A DNA stretch of 64,000 nucleotides from Nannochloropsis oceanica (lineage: Eukaryota; Sar; Eustigmatophyceae; Eustigmatales; Monodopsidaceae), in the NCBI GenBank assembly GCA_004519485.1, contig CP038131.1:941001-1005000 (forward strand), in the 5' to 3' direction. Every line of letters starts with the position of its first letter. Position 1 is the stretch's first letter. The notes under the pieces were generated by a model, which saw nothing but the letters and a program-made list of their open reading frames with translations, did no database searches and was not told the origin of the DNA. The position numbers and the translations under genes were made by a program. This document shows positions 27,533 through 39,426 of this stretch, in pieces.

Positions 27533-29746
27533 TCAAAATGAAATATCAAACGACATCCCTATCCCTCCGGCACCCGTCGGTCCGGTCATCTCCCCCACAG
27601 GCTGAGATGAAAAGATAGACGCAAACTCCTTTTCCGAATCCACCGACGTCAAGTCAAAGAACGTATCCATAAAATCCCTCACCTCCTCCTTCACCTCTTC
27701 TTCCCTTTCCCTTTCCTCCTCCGTCCGTCCCTCCTCAATATCTGTGGTCCCTGCCAAAGATCCCACGTTTTTCATCTCCTTCCTCTCTGCCTCCGTCACC
27801 ACCGCCGTCACTTTCTTGGTAAACCTCCCCCTCACCCTAACCATAGTGTCCAAATCCCTTCTCCCCATATACACCCCCTTGTTCTTCCTCTTCTTCATGT
27901 CCCAGTTTCTCTTTGTCCTCTTATCCAGATATCGGGCTATGCGTCCTCTGCGAGATCTAGGGCTGTAGACACCCACATACCGCTGATGCAGCTGATGTGT
28001 GTGGCCTTCGCCTTCGTCTTTACTGGTAGCAACAGAGAGCTTTGGTGGAAAAGAAGAAGCCGTGCTCATACGGTTAGCTGCTGCTGCTACTGCTGAGGAT
28101 GAGAGTGCTGCGGGGGTTGGAATGGTGGCGATTGCCGCGGTGGTGGTGGTGGAGGAGGAGGGGGCGGAGCTAGAGGCGGAGGAGGGGCAGGAGGAAGTGG
28201 TGATTTTGGTGGAGGAGGGAGGGCGTGCATTCCAGGGTTGAGCGGCTACGGCTGCTTCAATCAGTTTGGCCATATAATGTTGATGGGTGCGCGTGCCGGG
28301 CACTAAACCCACGGACGATGCTGCGGCGGAAGCAGCAGCAGCAATTGTAATAGCAGTAGGAATAGTAAGAGTACTAAGAGTAGGAACAGGAGTGGAAGAA
28401 GTATTAATACTGCTGCTGTTGCTGCTGCTGCTGTTTCTGGTGTGGCTGTTGTTGCTGCTGTGGCTGTTGTTATTAATTTTGGTATAGTTGTTGTTGTTGT
28501 TGCTGCTGCTGCTGCTGCTGCAGTTGCTGCTCCCGACGGAGGCATTAGTAGTGAGTAAGGTCAAGTAATATTGTTGCAGGGCTTCCTGAGACAATGGAGC
28601 AGAGGTGTCGCTCCTGCTGCTGCTGCCGCTGCCGCTGCTGCTTGTTGCCGGACCACTAGTAGAAGTAGAACCCTGCTGTCGAGACTGTCCTGCCAACAGC
28701 GGGTTGGTGGGGTAGGCTTGAATAGGGGCCAAGGACAGGCCGGAGGTTCCAGCAGTCCACATGATTTGTTGAGGGGGGGCAGTGGAAAGAAGTTGTTGTC
28801 CCCATGCAGCCATCATGGGCGGGTAGACAGTGGCCCCGGTTGTTCCGGTGGGGAGGAGAGTCATTTGCGGCTGATGCTGCGGTTGAAGCTGATGAAGAAC
28901 CTTAGCGAATTGCTGCTGCTGCAGCAGTGATGGCGGCGGCAAGAGCGAAGAGGACGAGGAAGAGGAGGCAGCACTCTGCTGCTGCTGTTGCATGAGCTGC
29001 TGCTGTAACAGCTGCAGCTGATGCTGCTGCTGCTGCAGTATCTGCTGCTGCGAAGACATGCTTGTAGTTTGTGGTGGCATTTGCATCAGGGGGGCCACAG
29101 AAGTGGCAGTCGAGGAGTCTGCCGAAGGACAGGGGGGATGCAAAGGTAGGGAATCGTCAAGAACTTCATTTTGGGGAGTCTCGGGCATTTCACTACTGGT
29201 CGTCATCGGGTTAGGCGGAGGAGGACTTGCCGTCCTCGTCGTCCCAAGAACGGCCTCTTCTACATTCACCTTAGAAAAATCAAAATCACACAAGTCCAGG
29301 TCCTCCAACAATAAGTCCATGCTTGGGGTCTCCTGCATGATTCCCTCATTCGCCAACGCCACTAGCGCTGTCACATCCCCAGCATCGTGCTTTGCCCACG
29401 CCTCGTTCAAAATCGCGTCGTCCTCTGCGTGCTCCTGATGAGAGATCATGTCTTTAAGCACATAACCCTGATACGTGTCTAGCAAGCCGCGCTGTTCTAA
29501 GTCATCCACCTGCCGCATGCGTCGTGCCATATCCTCGTCCCCATGACGGTGCTGCGGGCTGTTGCACTCCGGGAATGTGACAGATCTGGCACAGGGCGAC
29601 GATGGTACGCTGGGCTCCATCTTAGAAGTAGTCTCGGTCATCGTCATCGTGTCGCGGGAGCAAGCTGCAGCAGGAGTGGCCCCTGATGAAAACATAGGCG
29701 AGCCTAAGGGTGCCCACCACGGCAACTCGTTTGTGTTTGTGCTCAT
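27533..29746 (-). CDS. CCT-motif transcriptional regulator
   Basis: Preferred start ATG 29746 (MSTNTNELPWWAPLGSPMFS, 737 aa); the frame is open to 29887. The CCT motif (CONSTANS, CO-like, TOC1) lies near residue 580: RRGRIARYLDKRTKRNWDM followed by a basic stretch and VRVRGRFTKK, matching the two halves of the motif, including the nuclear localisation part. The rest is low complexity: Gln-rich runs (about 200-300), Ser/Asn/Thr runs and Ala runs, typical of activation domains. A Glu/Arg block and acidic helix (EEGRTEEEREREEE...) follow the CCT motif. In plants and algae such proteins act in light, circadian and nutrient responses, often with NF-Y factors; the NF-YB gene at 50 kb is a possible partner by analogy only. 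Confidence 0.85.
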   Translation of the reverse strand: MSTNTNELPWWAPLGSPMFSSGATPAAACSRDTMTMTETTSKMEPSVPSSPCARSVTFPECNSPQHRHGDEDMARRMRQVDDLEQRGLLDTYQGYVLKDMISHQEHAEDDAILNEAWAKHDAGDVTALVALANEGIMQETPSMDLLLEDLDLCDFDFSKVNVEEAVLGTTRTASPPPPNPMTTSSEMPETPQNEVLDDSLPLHPPCPSADSSTATSVAPLMQMPPQTTSMSSQQQILQQQQHQLQLLQQQLMQQQQQSAASSSSSSSLLPPPSLLQQQQFAKVLHQLQPQHQPQMTLLPTGTTGATVYPPMMAAWGQQLLSTAPPQQIMWTAGTSGLSLAPIQAYPTNPLLAGQSRQQGSTSTSGPATSSSGSGSSSRSDTSAPLSQEALQQYYLTLLTTNASVGSSNCSSSSSSNNNNNYTKINNNSHSSNNSHTRNSSSSNSSSINTSSTPVPTLSTLTIPTAITIAAAASAAASSVGLVPGTRTHQHYMAKLIEAAVAAQPWNARPPSSTKITTSSCPSSASSSAPSSSTTTTAAIATIPTPAALSSSAVAAAANRMSTASSFPPKLSVATSKDEGEGHTHQLHQRYVGVYSPRSRRGRIARYLDKRTKRNWDMKKRKNKGVYMGRRDLDTMVRVRGRFTKKVTAVVTEAERKEMKNVGSLAGTTDIEEGRTEEEREREEEVKEEVRDFMDTFFDLTSVDSEKEFASIFSSQPVGEMTGPTGAGGIGMSFDISF

Positions 29747-30490
29747 GTTTTGATGGACGTGAGCGTGTGAGTCTTCGAGATGGCAGCAGTCTTTCGTAGA
29801 AACACTAGTGTTGAGCGTTGCAGCGTCTTGACTTCTACTGGGCGGTTGCCGGTGCAAGCTCCTCTTGGCAAAGACACACGGACACACAGACCTAAAAGCT
29901 CACACACTAGGTGTGGCAGCGGGTGTCCTGTGTACGTGTTGGAAGAGAGGGGAGCATTGGTATATGTGTGGAGGAATCTATGTGTATAGATAGCCTCTGG
30001 GGTGTAGCTCCTTCCTCTGTAAACGGCTCTCGGTTGCGTGGGTGGAGGGAGCAGGGAGCTTTGTGTACACGCACGACTGGCCCATCATGTTTTTTGTGGG
30101 AAGGACAAGCTTTGGAGTGCAGCATGTGTGTGTGAGAGAGAAGCAGGTGCAAGCAGAGGGAGGACAAACAAACAACGAAGAGTGCATTGCAAGCAAGAGC
30201 AGTTATATCCACATCGCTTTTGTTCTCTTGGCGTGTCGGTTCGCAGACAAAAGAGTACAACGGCTGTCGCGAGCGTTACCCAGTTTTCAAAGTTGATGAT
30301 TTGAGTGCCCATTATGATGATGGAAAGTTGTTTGCATTAGCATACGGGCCATGGTCACTACTTGCGATTTCTCTTATTGACTGCAATGTCCTCTACCCTC
30401 AAGCTCAGCCATATCATCTTTCTCACTCTTTCCTGCCCTCCAATTTCCCCTCGCTTCTTCCCTATGCATTCAGCACCTTACACGATTCAG
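29747..30490. other. intergenic, divergent 5' region
   Basis: About 0.74 kb between the CCT gene (minus) and SDF2 (plus), expected to contain both promoters and 5' UTRs. No further feature recognised. Confidence 0.5.
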
Positions 30491-31788
30491 ATGATGGTCT
30501 CTCACACCGCCGTCAATGCGGCCTTGCTGATTGTCGCCTCGCTGGTTGCCGTCGTGTCTGCCGTCGAAGGTACGTTTGGTAGAGGTGAATGGCATGTATC
30601 GCTAGGAGAGCGGGTTGCGTTGATTGGATGTTTGTGGGGTGTGGCACGCACAGGTTTTTAAACGGGAGGAAAGACTAGGAGTGTTGATGAATTATGGGCT
30701 TCGAGTATACTTGATGTCGAGAGCTCTGTGCAGCAGTCCGAGGCAAGAGTGATGGGATCATATGAATTGTCTGCAAAATCCTCTGCAGCGTGTATCTCCA
30801 GATCTCTGCATCGCAAAGGTGTCTGGGGCCCGCTTCATGAGCCTTCAGGTCCTTCTCCACCACCTTGGTACAGCGCTACTGTGCGACTGGACGTGCTCAA
30901 GCGTGCGAGACCCGCCTAGTTGTGATGGTCGATTTTTGGGCAGCAATGAAAATCATGATGAGCACCTCATTTATTTGCGAAAGCTGTAACCGGTGGGATG
31001 TGTGTGCGGTTGAGCCATGCGGCATTCACAAGCACGTGAAGTGGTCAGCCTACGTATCCGCGCTCCCCGCCTTCTCTTTTCAACCAGTACAGCAAATGAA
31101 AGCGTTTTTTTCTCGCGCTTTCTCGGCAATTATTTTATGCGCAATTATCATCTCTGCCCTCTCCCCTCCCATCCTCTCCAACATAGATGACATAATGACT
31201 TTCGGCAGCGTCGTCAAGTTCCAACACAGCTCGAGCAAGCACTTTCTGCACAGCCACCAAATCAATTGGGGCTCCGGTAGCGGCCAACAATCTGTGACGG
31301 CCCATAGGTGGGAAGACGAGCAAGGCGGGATGTGGGTGATCAAGGAAAGCAACTCGGGAAGCTTCCAAGAAGGAGGCACCCCCGTGGCATGCGGAGCTGT
31401 GGTCCGCCTGGGTCACTTACAGACGGCCCGAAACTTGCACTCGCATTTTTTCTCCTCCCCGCTGAGCAATCAGCAGGAAGTGAGCTGTTTTGGAGAGGAC
31501 GGGGATGGTGATACCGGGGATGACTGGGAGGTCGTATGTGTGTCGGCAGGAGAGAAGTTATGGAGGCGAGACCATGAGATTCGGTTGAAGCATAAGGATA
31601 CTGGTAGGTTCTTGCAGACGGAGGCGAAGCATCGTTTCTCACAGAAGAATTGTCCGAATTGTCCGATTATTGGGCAGCAGGAGGTGTTTTGCCATCAGAC
31701 GAGTGGGGTAGAGACGGCTTGGAAGGCGACGCTGGGTGTGTTCATTCACCCGAAGACTGACGAAGAGGGGGATCGTGACGAGCTGTGA
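30491..31788 (+). CDS. SDF2: SDF2-like MIR-domain ER lumenal protein with RDEL end (2 exons)
   Basis: Exon 1 (30491-30569) encodes MMVSHTAVNAALLIVASLVA-VVSAVE, a signal peptide; donor GTACGT. Exon 2 (31187-31788) joins in phase 1; total 226 aa. The mature part is three MIR repeats: VVKFQHSSSKHFLHSHQINW then GSGSGQQSVTAH; RLGHLQTARNLHSHFFSSPL then SNQQEVSCFG; and EIRLKHKDTGRFLQTEAKH with IIGQQEVF. The C-terminus GDRDEL is a KDEL-type retrieval signal. SDF2 proteins work with ER chaperones (Hsp40/BiP) in folding quality control and O-mannosylation surveillance. The 617-bp intron is long for this window, but the phase, the acceptor CCAACATAG and the N-terminal signal support it. Confidence 0.92.
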
Positions 31789-32621
31789 GGAGGGAAAGGG
31801 ATGGAAGGGAGGTGATAGAACGAGAAATCGAATGGTTAGAGTGACAGACGGAGAGTGAGAAGAAGGCATGCAAGCACAAATTTTTATTCTTTCGAGGGAT
31901 TTCTTGGCTTGTTTTCGCTGGCGACAAGTGAAAATTGAAAAGAATATAATATCAGGTTTACATAGGAAAAAGATGGAAGGCAAAAGCGAAAATAGAGATT
32001 GACATAAAGTGCGGTCGATCTCTCTTCAGGAGGTTGTAAATATTTTTGCTTTATTCTTTGCTTGCTTTTATTTTGATGTGGAAAGTGAATGGTCTTTTTC
32101 TGGCTACCTGCGCCACAAGCATCGCCTCTTCTTTTTCTCCCTCCTCCTTTTTGTGTTTGTGTATCTGTCCGACGCCCACTTCCTTCTCTACCTTTGTGGT
32201 TGGTTTCTGAATGCTATTTTCAATCATTTGGATCCCCCTCACTCGGGTACTTCCTTTCTTTTCTCCAAGCGTTGTATGTCTCTTGTAAATCTTGCACTCC
32301 CATGCATTTGCTTTTGGTCGACGAACCACCAGCGAAATCAATGGAGGAAAAGGGGGGAAAGTGCTTTCCCTTCTCCCTCTCACCCTTTTATGACTAGGAT
32401 ATCACTGTAGGACTTGACGAGCGAGCCAGTAATGTCTGAGTTAAGGAGCGAGCATTGATTGGCAGGCAAGACAGGATAAAGAATGCAACAGACGAGACGA
32501 GACGAGGCCCACTGACTCTGACACAGAATGCTTTTATTTGTTAAAAATATCGTACACGTGCTTGCTAATTTGCACTTCTTCAGTCGCCCCTCGCTAAATC
32601 CCTGCCTCCCTCCCACTTTTC
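31789..32621. other. intergenic, convergent 3' region
   Basis: About 0.83 kb between the ends of SDF2 and PCF11. No gene recognised. Confidence 0.5.
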
Positions 32622-35600
32622 CTACGCCTCCACCTCATCCGGCAGCTCAATCTCCTCGCTGCCCTCAACCAGGTCGCTCCCTTGGCTCCCGCCGCTACTG
32701 TTGCTTTTGCTCTTGACTGGCAAGGGCGATTGTGCCCTTGGCTTTAACATCTTAGCCGCCTCTTTTCTATCTGAAGCCTCAAAACACAACCAGTGCACTA
32801 ATACCCCGTCCCCCGCCGCTGCCGCTGCTTCCGCTGATACAGGTACACATTCCCCCTTCACAACCACCACAGGAATCGCATTCCGGTACATCCACTGCGA
32901 CGACCCACTCTCCCAAAACTGGTCAAATGGCTCCCCACATAACATACACCCACCCCCACTATCATCCATCGGCACGCAATGCTCCGAGTCTTCCCCTGCT
33001 CCTCCTCCAGCACCATCCACCCTCGCTCCCCCGCTCCCTGTCCCACCACCCTTTCCTCCTTGGAAGTGCCCAATTTTCCCGGCCAACGCCACGGTCCTTT
33101 GCGCCGGTTTTGGCTCTTTTGTCCATTCAGATACAAGACCAAACCACGGGCGAGACCGCAGAAAGACTTCCGTGCTTGTTGTACCTTTTCCTGCTGCAGC
33201 GGTGGCGAGAGAACTGGTTTGCTGCAATCGGTTTTGGTGCGCTTGGAGGGCGTGAGGGGTGGGGAAGCGGAGGCCGTCTTCTTTGCATTGTTCTCCGGTG
33301 TAGAGTTTCGAAAGGGTGTATTGAGCGGCTTGTTGCTGATGGGATAGCTGCTGGCCTTGCCGCAGCTGTTGTTGCTGCTGCTGGGAATGAGGGACAGAGG
33401 GTGGCTGCTGCTGTTGTTGCTGTTGGGATTGTTGCGGTGGTCGCTGTTGCTGCTGCTGCTGTTGCTGCTGCTGCATCAGCGCCCAGGCCAGCTGCTGCGC
33501 CAAGGCCTGCGACGTATGTTGTTGAGGAGGAGGGGGAGGAGGAGGAGGGGGAGGAGGAGCGACTGGTCGAGGCGGGGGGCGAGGAGCAAGTATGGCGGGA
33601 ATCGCGAGGGGAGGGAGGCCTTGCTGCTGCATCAGAATGTTGACCATCGATAACATTTGAAAAGCCGTCTCTCGCGCAGCATTCACTAAACCAGGCTTCT
33701 CTGGATTGGGGCCCGCTCCTACAATTACTTTCTGTAGCCGCTGGGCGACTTCCCCTCCCTTTCCCCACATTTCCCTTCCCGTCGGCGGCAATGCGAAAGG
33801 ACCGACGGCATCAAAAGCTTCCACTGCTGCCTGAGCCCGGGTGTACATTCGAGAGGCTACCGAAGCTTCGGCTACTTTTTTGAGTTGCTCCGCTGCTTGA
33901 GGGTTGCGGCGGGCGAGTTCCTCGATGGTCATCTTGGCTTCTCCCATCTCACGTACCATCCCGTCAAGCATTTCCCTCATTTCTTTATCGACCGCGAGGA
34001 TAAACTCTAAGGAGCGAGTACTGCTGCTGGCGGCAGGTGCTGCTGTCGATGGCGCTGGTGCTGGTGTTGTTGATTGTGTTGGTACCGGTGCTTGAGGGGG
34101 GCCTTGGTAATGGATGTGGCTCGAAGGCGGGTGGGATGGTGGTGGTAGTGGTTGGGGGCTATGAATGGAGGTGCCAGTGGAGGATACATTGATTTGGCCG
34201 GTGGAGGAGGAGGATGGTGGTAGTGGTTGACGACGGGGGTCCTTGTGGAGGGGAGGAGGGGTCGTTTCAGAGGAGGAGGTAGAAGATGGGAGGTGGGAGT
34301 GAGGGGAACAGGAAGAAGAGTGGGAGGTGGAGAAAGGGAGGCGCGAGTCGCGAGGGTAGTTAGGTGGTGGTGCTGGTGCTGGTGCTGGTGCAGGAGGAAC
34401 TTTTCTGGTTGCAGAATGGAAGTGAAGAGAAAAGAATGGGAAAAGTGGGGATGGAAAGGAGGAGGGAATGAGTTAATGGTGCTAAAATGATACGTGAAAC
34501 GAACCCCGAGAAAGGGAGAGGGCGCGTCAGCCCATACATGTGTCACTGACACAACAAACAGAAAACGAAAAGTTGATAAACCAAGCAACAAGCCAAATTC
34601 CTGTATTGAAGGACACACACACCTCTTTTCTCCCACGCCGCTGCCGTAGCCGCCGCCATTACTGCTGCTCCCGATCCCTCCTACAGCATGCCCCATCCCT
34701 GTTCCTGCTCCTCCTCCTCCATCAGCGCCTGCAGAAGCGGCCTTCTCAATCCTTTCCACATGCACATCAATCGGGTCCAAAACAGACCGATGAAAAATAC
34801 TTCGTTGCCGCCACAATCGTAATAGCTTGGCTATGCACTGCCTGTCTCGCACCGAGCCCTCTTCGTAAGTACGACAGCACATGGCCACTGCGTAGCGGGC
34901 GAAGAGGGATATGTACTGCCCGCGGACGTTCTGCAGGATTGAGTCCATGAGATAGCAGAGGGGGAGGCGATAGGCCGGGGGTGTTTTGGACTGTGCATTT
35001 GTTTGTAGTAGGGGGTGGGGAGGGCCACAAAGGCAACAGGACGGTGATTAGGTGAAAGGAGGGAGAAGAGGTAAAGAAAGGGATAGAAAATTCTTGCAAT
35101 ATGATTGCACAAATCTATAGGGCGCATTCAGTTGTCGATATGCATGCGTTTATTTAATGGACCGCAACGGTGCGATGTTTTTCTGCGTAGTCGAGAGGCA
35201 GGAAAGCGGCGTATGTCGATTCTAGAAAGGAAGGCAAATAAAACACAGAAAATAGGCATCTCTCTCGGTTTTGTTGTTTGAACAGTTGCTTTGCAAACTG
35301 ACTATGTACTAGTTCGATTAAAATCATGCTCCTCGGTAGAGCAATGATAGCGGCAGGACGGGTGGAAGGGCTGGGCGGAAAGCCAACGAGGTAACTTTGC
35401 TTGTTCTCCATACAGACGCGCATCCGTCCGATGTGCCGAAATATCCAGTACACCTTCGTATCCTTCCTTTCAAGTTGTATCATACTATGTACAAAGGGTG
35501 GGGAAGGAGAGAGGGAAGACGGAGGTTCCATGTCCCCTCTTTCGAGCAACCACCCCATCGCCTCCCACACCCTCACAACCCGACCCTCCACCCACTTACA

Positions 35601-35770
35601 CTGAGGACGCGGCTCTGCACGAGTTCTACCATATCATTGCCTAGCTCCTGGTGGGTCATTGCGATGTTGGTCAGTCGCATAATTGTGTCCTTGTCGGGGT
35701 GCGCGGCCAGCTTCCCCATATCCTCCTGGAAGAGCTGCAAGGGCGTGGTCGCTTCTGGCATGCCCCCCAT
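32622..35770 (-). CDS. PCF11: PCF11, cleavage/polyadenylation and termination factor (3 exons)
   Basis: Exons 35770-35600, 34990-34623 and 34404-32622 join to 2322 nt, 773 aa. Exon 1 and early exon 2 form the CID, which binds the RNA polymerase II C-terminal domain: LFQEDMGKLAAHPDKDTIMR, LTNIAMTHQELGNDMVELVQ, then PPAYRLPLCYLMDSILQNVR. Donors are GTAAGT and GTGTGT, acceptors GCACAG and CAACCAG; the second join (AG|A) keeps frame through a Pro/Ser linker into EFILAVDKEMREMLDG. The centre is rich in poly-Pro and poly-Gln. The C-terminus carries both Pcf11 zinc-finger regions: EQCKEDGLRFPTPHALQAHQ (about 550) and CMLCGEPF...WMYRNAI...HWLC (about 670-720), which contact Clp1 and the cleavage factor. 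None of the separate open frames alone would show this. Confidence 0.9.
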
Positions 35771-36590
35771 CCTCCTTGAGCGCGCAAACGCAGCCTACAA
35801 CAGGCCACTGAATATATCCGTGGTATCGGGAACGCCGGCGGGGCGTGTGGAGCGGCGGAGGGCCCCTCAAGGGCTGTGGGCGTCGGTCCTCTAGTCCCCC
35901 CTCCCTGTAATGAAATGATGGTCATGATGGTTGGTGGAAGGTTGGAGAGACGTGAGAGATGTAGGCGGGAGGCAAGGACACTACAGGTATGCTCAGGCTG
36001 AGTTAGATTTGAATGTCTGTGTTTTTGTGGTGCCGCGAGGCACGCAGCGTCTTTTGTGTTGTGCGTGTGAAGTGATTTCGTTTGTCTGCTTCTTCTTGGT
36101 TCTCTTCTCTCCAAAAGAAAAACTCTTCTACTGAAGTTTTTCTCGAGCCGAGCTGGCCCATGCTCCTGTTATGCAATCCAACCACCCACTCTAGGAGTTG
36201 ACTTTCAAAATGGGTGGACAGGGGCGGCAAAATCACACGAAGCCACCTACCGTACCCTTTTCCCACTCTTTCTTCCCCATTAACAAAACTTCCTTTTTGC
36301 CCCCAGGCACCTGCACATGTGCCTGCGACCCAAGGCACCAGGCAAAAAGATGACAACCAAAATTCAAATGTAGAGCAATACCACATAATTCTTGGCGTAG
36401 ACTCAATTGAGTTTCTTTTCGTGTATTATCACAAACAGATTCAAAATGACTAGGATTTATAGACACACACCATGCAGCAACGCAGCTGCAAAGTTTTCTC
36501 TTCATATCACACTCTCACACAAACCTCCCCCTCCTTGCTTTCCCTCCCCCTCTTCCTATTTTTTCTATCACTCTCTCTCTAACATTCATC
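35771..36590. other. intergenic, tandem
   Basis: About 0.8 kb between the start of PCF11 and the end of the ABC1K gene, both minus strand. Short unsupported frames only. An additional untranslated exon of PCF11 is possible. Confidence 0.45.
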
Positions 36591-39426
36591 TTATGATCGA
36601 CTGTATGCAGGCCCATCCCTCTCATTCCCCAGAAGCTGTTCCCGCGCAAACCTCAAAACGCGCGACGCCACCCGATCAGTCAACTTTCCCACCACCTGCA
36701 GTCCATACTGTCGCATCTGTGGTGCCAACTCCCTCAACACTGGCGCCAGCTCACGCGCCATCTCCACTTGCTCCCTCGTCTGCTGTCCACCCAAACCTCC
36801 CGGCAAAGCACTTGCAAGCGCACCGCCCAGCAAACCACTCCTGCTGCTGCTACTACTGCTGCCCCCTCCTCGCAGCCCCGAGACAAACCCGAAATTCGGA
36901 ACCAGGCTCGGTCCATTGGTACTGCTTCCCGCCCCGGCACCCAACATGTCCGCGCTACCCACCCCCAAAAAGAATCCCAAGAGCTTCTGCACGTTCTCAA
37001 CGACTTTCTTGTCGTTGTCATTCAACCTTGGCACCATCGCCTTCAACACTGGGGGGACCCAAGGTCCTTTGAATCCAATGCTGGTCGCCACCTGTCGTAG
37101 GCCTTCTCGACTTACCGCATCCACTCCCTTCACTGTCTCATCCAACAGGAAATCCCTAAAAAACTGTCCCTCCTGTGAGAAGAAGAACCGCAACGCATCC
37201 CTCACACTACTCGACCCTCCTCCCCTAGCAAGTGCCGCCGCCGGCGACGCCGGTCCTTTTCCCCCTTCCCCTCCTCGTCCTCCATCCAACCCGACTGTCT
37301 CATACTGGTTTACTGCCTCCAAGGCCTCAAATGCCTGCAAGAGATCGATCAATCTGTCCACGTCAAAGACCCCCTCCTTCCCATAAATCATATATTTCAA
37401 GGCAGCCCTCAGCCTCGGGCTCTCGTCCGTCAACAGCCTCTTACTGATATAGGGATACGCCTCATCCACAATCGCGAACCCCGGGTTTCCAACCAATGCG
37501 ATGCCTTCAAGCACACCGATCGCCCGGATAATCAAGGCAAAATACGGGGGAATCCGGAAAGGGTACTTGAACGTAATCTCAGCCAAGTCAGCTGACAAAT
37601 CCTGGAAGTTGATGCTTTTCGCCCCCCCACCCGCAAGGGCCGCGTCAAAGACCTTGCTCAATGCAGGGATGATAGGAGTGAGGTCTGTGCCTTTGGGGAT
37701 AAAGTCGAGGGTCTGAAAATCTTCCCCGATGCGGGTGTAGTCTCGGTGAACGAGGTGGGAGATGGCTTCGATCATCCCGTAGCGTTGATCTTCCGTCACC
37801 TCGCACTGCAGCCCAAAATCGAGGATGCAGAGCTTGCCTTCCGGCGTGCGGATGAGGTTACCGGGGTGGGGGTCTGATAGTTGCAAGGAGGGAGGGCGGC
37901 GAGGGAGGAATGAGTTGCCTGGATGAATACTTAAATAGTTTGCTATTAAATGTACACGCAATCCATATACCCACACCACCCGCATCCCTGTCCCTTGTCA
38001 CTGCTACCTTCCCGCCCGTGCCGGCATAAAACCTCCTTCTCTCAAGTACTGCATCACCTTTATGAAGGCTCAATACATTCACCAAAAACCCTGCATACCC
38101 TTCCCCCACTCACTCACTCACTCACTCACTCACTCACTGCCTCCCTCCCTCCCAGCACTTACCAGCGTGAAACCGTCCCGTCTCGAGCAACTGCGTCAAA
38201 TACGCCACCACCCCCACATTTACCAAATCCTGGACATCCGACGCCGTGCTCTGACTCAGCTTTTCCCCCTCAATCCACTGTGCCACATGGACTTTTCTGG
38301 AGCAATAGTCTGCAAACGGCAACGGCACCACCACCTGCTCAATGCTCGCCATATCCGCGTGCATCATGATGCCGTTCTTGGCCTCGGTGACGTAGTCCAA
38401 TTCGTCGTAAAACCTCCCCGCAAACTCGTCCACCAACGCCACAATATCCGTGCGATCCTTCAAGAAGGAAAACTTCCTCAACCCCTGCCCCAGAGAACGA
38501 ATCAAAAATAAATCAAGTGACACCGTCTCGAGGACGAAGGGACGCTGCACCTTGACAGCGACCTCTTCTCCTGTCTTCCTCAGCTTGCCCTTGTAGACCT
38601 GTCCAAGAGAGGCGGCCGCGACGGGGTCTTTGGTCAATTCACTGAAGAGGGCATCAACAGGTTTGCCGAGTTCCTTCTCGATTGTGGCCATGGCGAGGGC
38701 GTTGTCGTAGGACGGTACTTTATCGCACAGCTTCTGAAGCTCCACCATCGCACGAGGCGAGAGGATATCGGGACGAATGGAGAGGGCTTGGCCAAGCTTG
38801 ATGGCAAACGGACCCAAACTGGTGATGATATCCCGCAATTGCCCCGCGCGTTTGATCTCGTTCGCTTCCAGTTTGTTTGTGGCGGCGTCAAGAGCCACTT
38901 GCGCCAGAAACCCTGAAGAGATACTTAGAATCTGAAAGATCCGCTTGCGGACCGCTGCTGGACGCTTGGCAAAATACGCCTCGAGCTTCTCCGGTTGATA
39001 GGACAAAGGCAACACATCCTCCCCGCTCCCCTCGTCCATCTCCACCACCAACATGTTCACCCCGGCGGCAGCGCTGCTGTCGTCGTTCAGATTTTGTCCG
39101 CGCAAACCTTGCATCAGTAGCTGAACGTTCTCGTCTTTCTCCATATCCTCCCGCACCTGGCGCATTTGTTCCGTCATAGCCGCCCTAGAGGACAAGCGGG
39201 GATTCGACGACGAAGCCGCGGAGGGAGGGCCTTGCTTCGGCAGGGTCGTGGCGCCTAGGGCCGTCGTGGACGAAAACTTGCTCTTGCCAAAGAGGGTAGC
39301 AGTGCCCATAGAGAAAGACGAGGCGGGTACTACGAAGCCATGGACTAGCACGGCGCCTAAAAGGATAAGCAGGGCGGCCAATGTCCCGCCTTGTGTTCTT
39401 GATCTTGTTGCTCGTCTTGTTGTCAT
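36591..39426 (-). CDS. plastid ABC1/ADCK-type atypical kinase (2 exons)
   Basis: Exons 39426-38163 and 37873-36591 join in phase 1 at HAG/D to 848 aa. The chosen ATG (39426) opens MTTRRATRSRTQGGTLAALL then ILLGAVLVHGFVVPASSF, a signal peptide with an aromatic +1 residue, hence plastid. Kinase features of the UbiB/ABC1 family: KLGQALSIRPDILSPRAMVE (KxGQ), AAASLGQVYKG (Ala-rich loop), VAVKVQRP, ELDYVTEAKNG, then across the splice HADPHPGNL and LDFGLQCEV. All expected residues are retained, so activity is likely. A long C-terminal region (about 640-848) resembles the extension of plastid ABC1K proteins. Plant homologs act at plastoglobules on prenylquinone metabolism. Downstream of the donor (GTAAGT, 38162) lies an AGTG repeat described separately. 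Confidence 0.92.
38107..38138. repeat. (CACT)8 microsatellite next to a splice donor
   Basis: Eight perfect units. On the transcribed (minus) sense it reads AGTG repeats, which contain seven overlapping GTGAGT hexamers beginning 24 nt inside the ABC1K intron. Confidence 0.95.

Noticed and set aside
34007-34948. 313-codon minus-strand frame read straight through
   Set aside because: Its first part is PCF11 exon 2, but the rest continues through the intron and in the wrong frame of exon 3. Splicing at 34623/34404 gives the conserved PCF11 protein instead.
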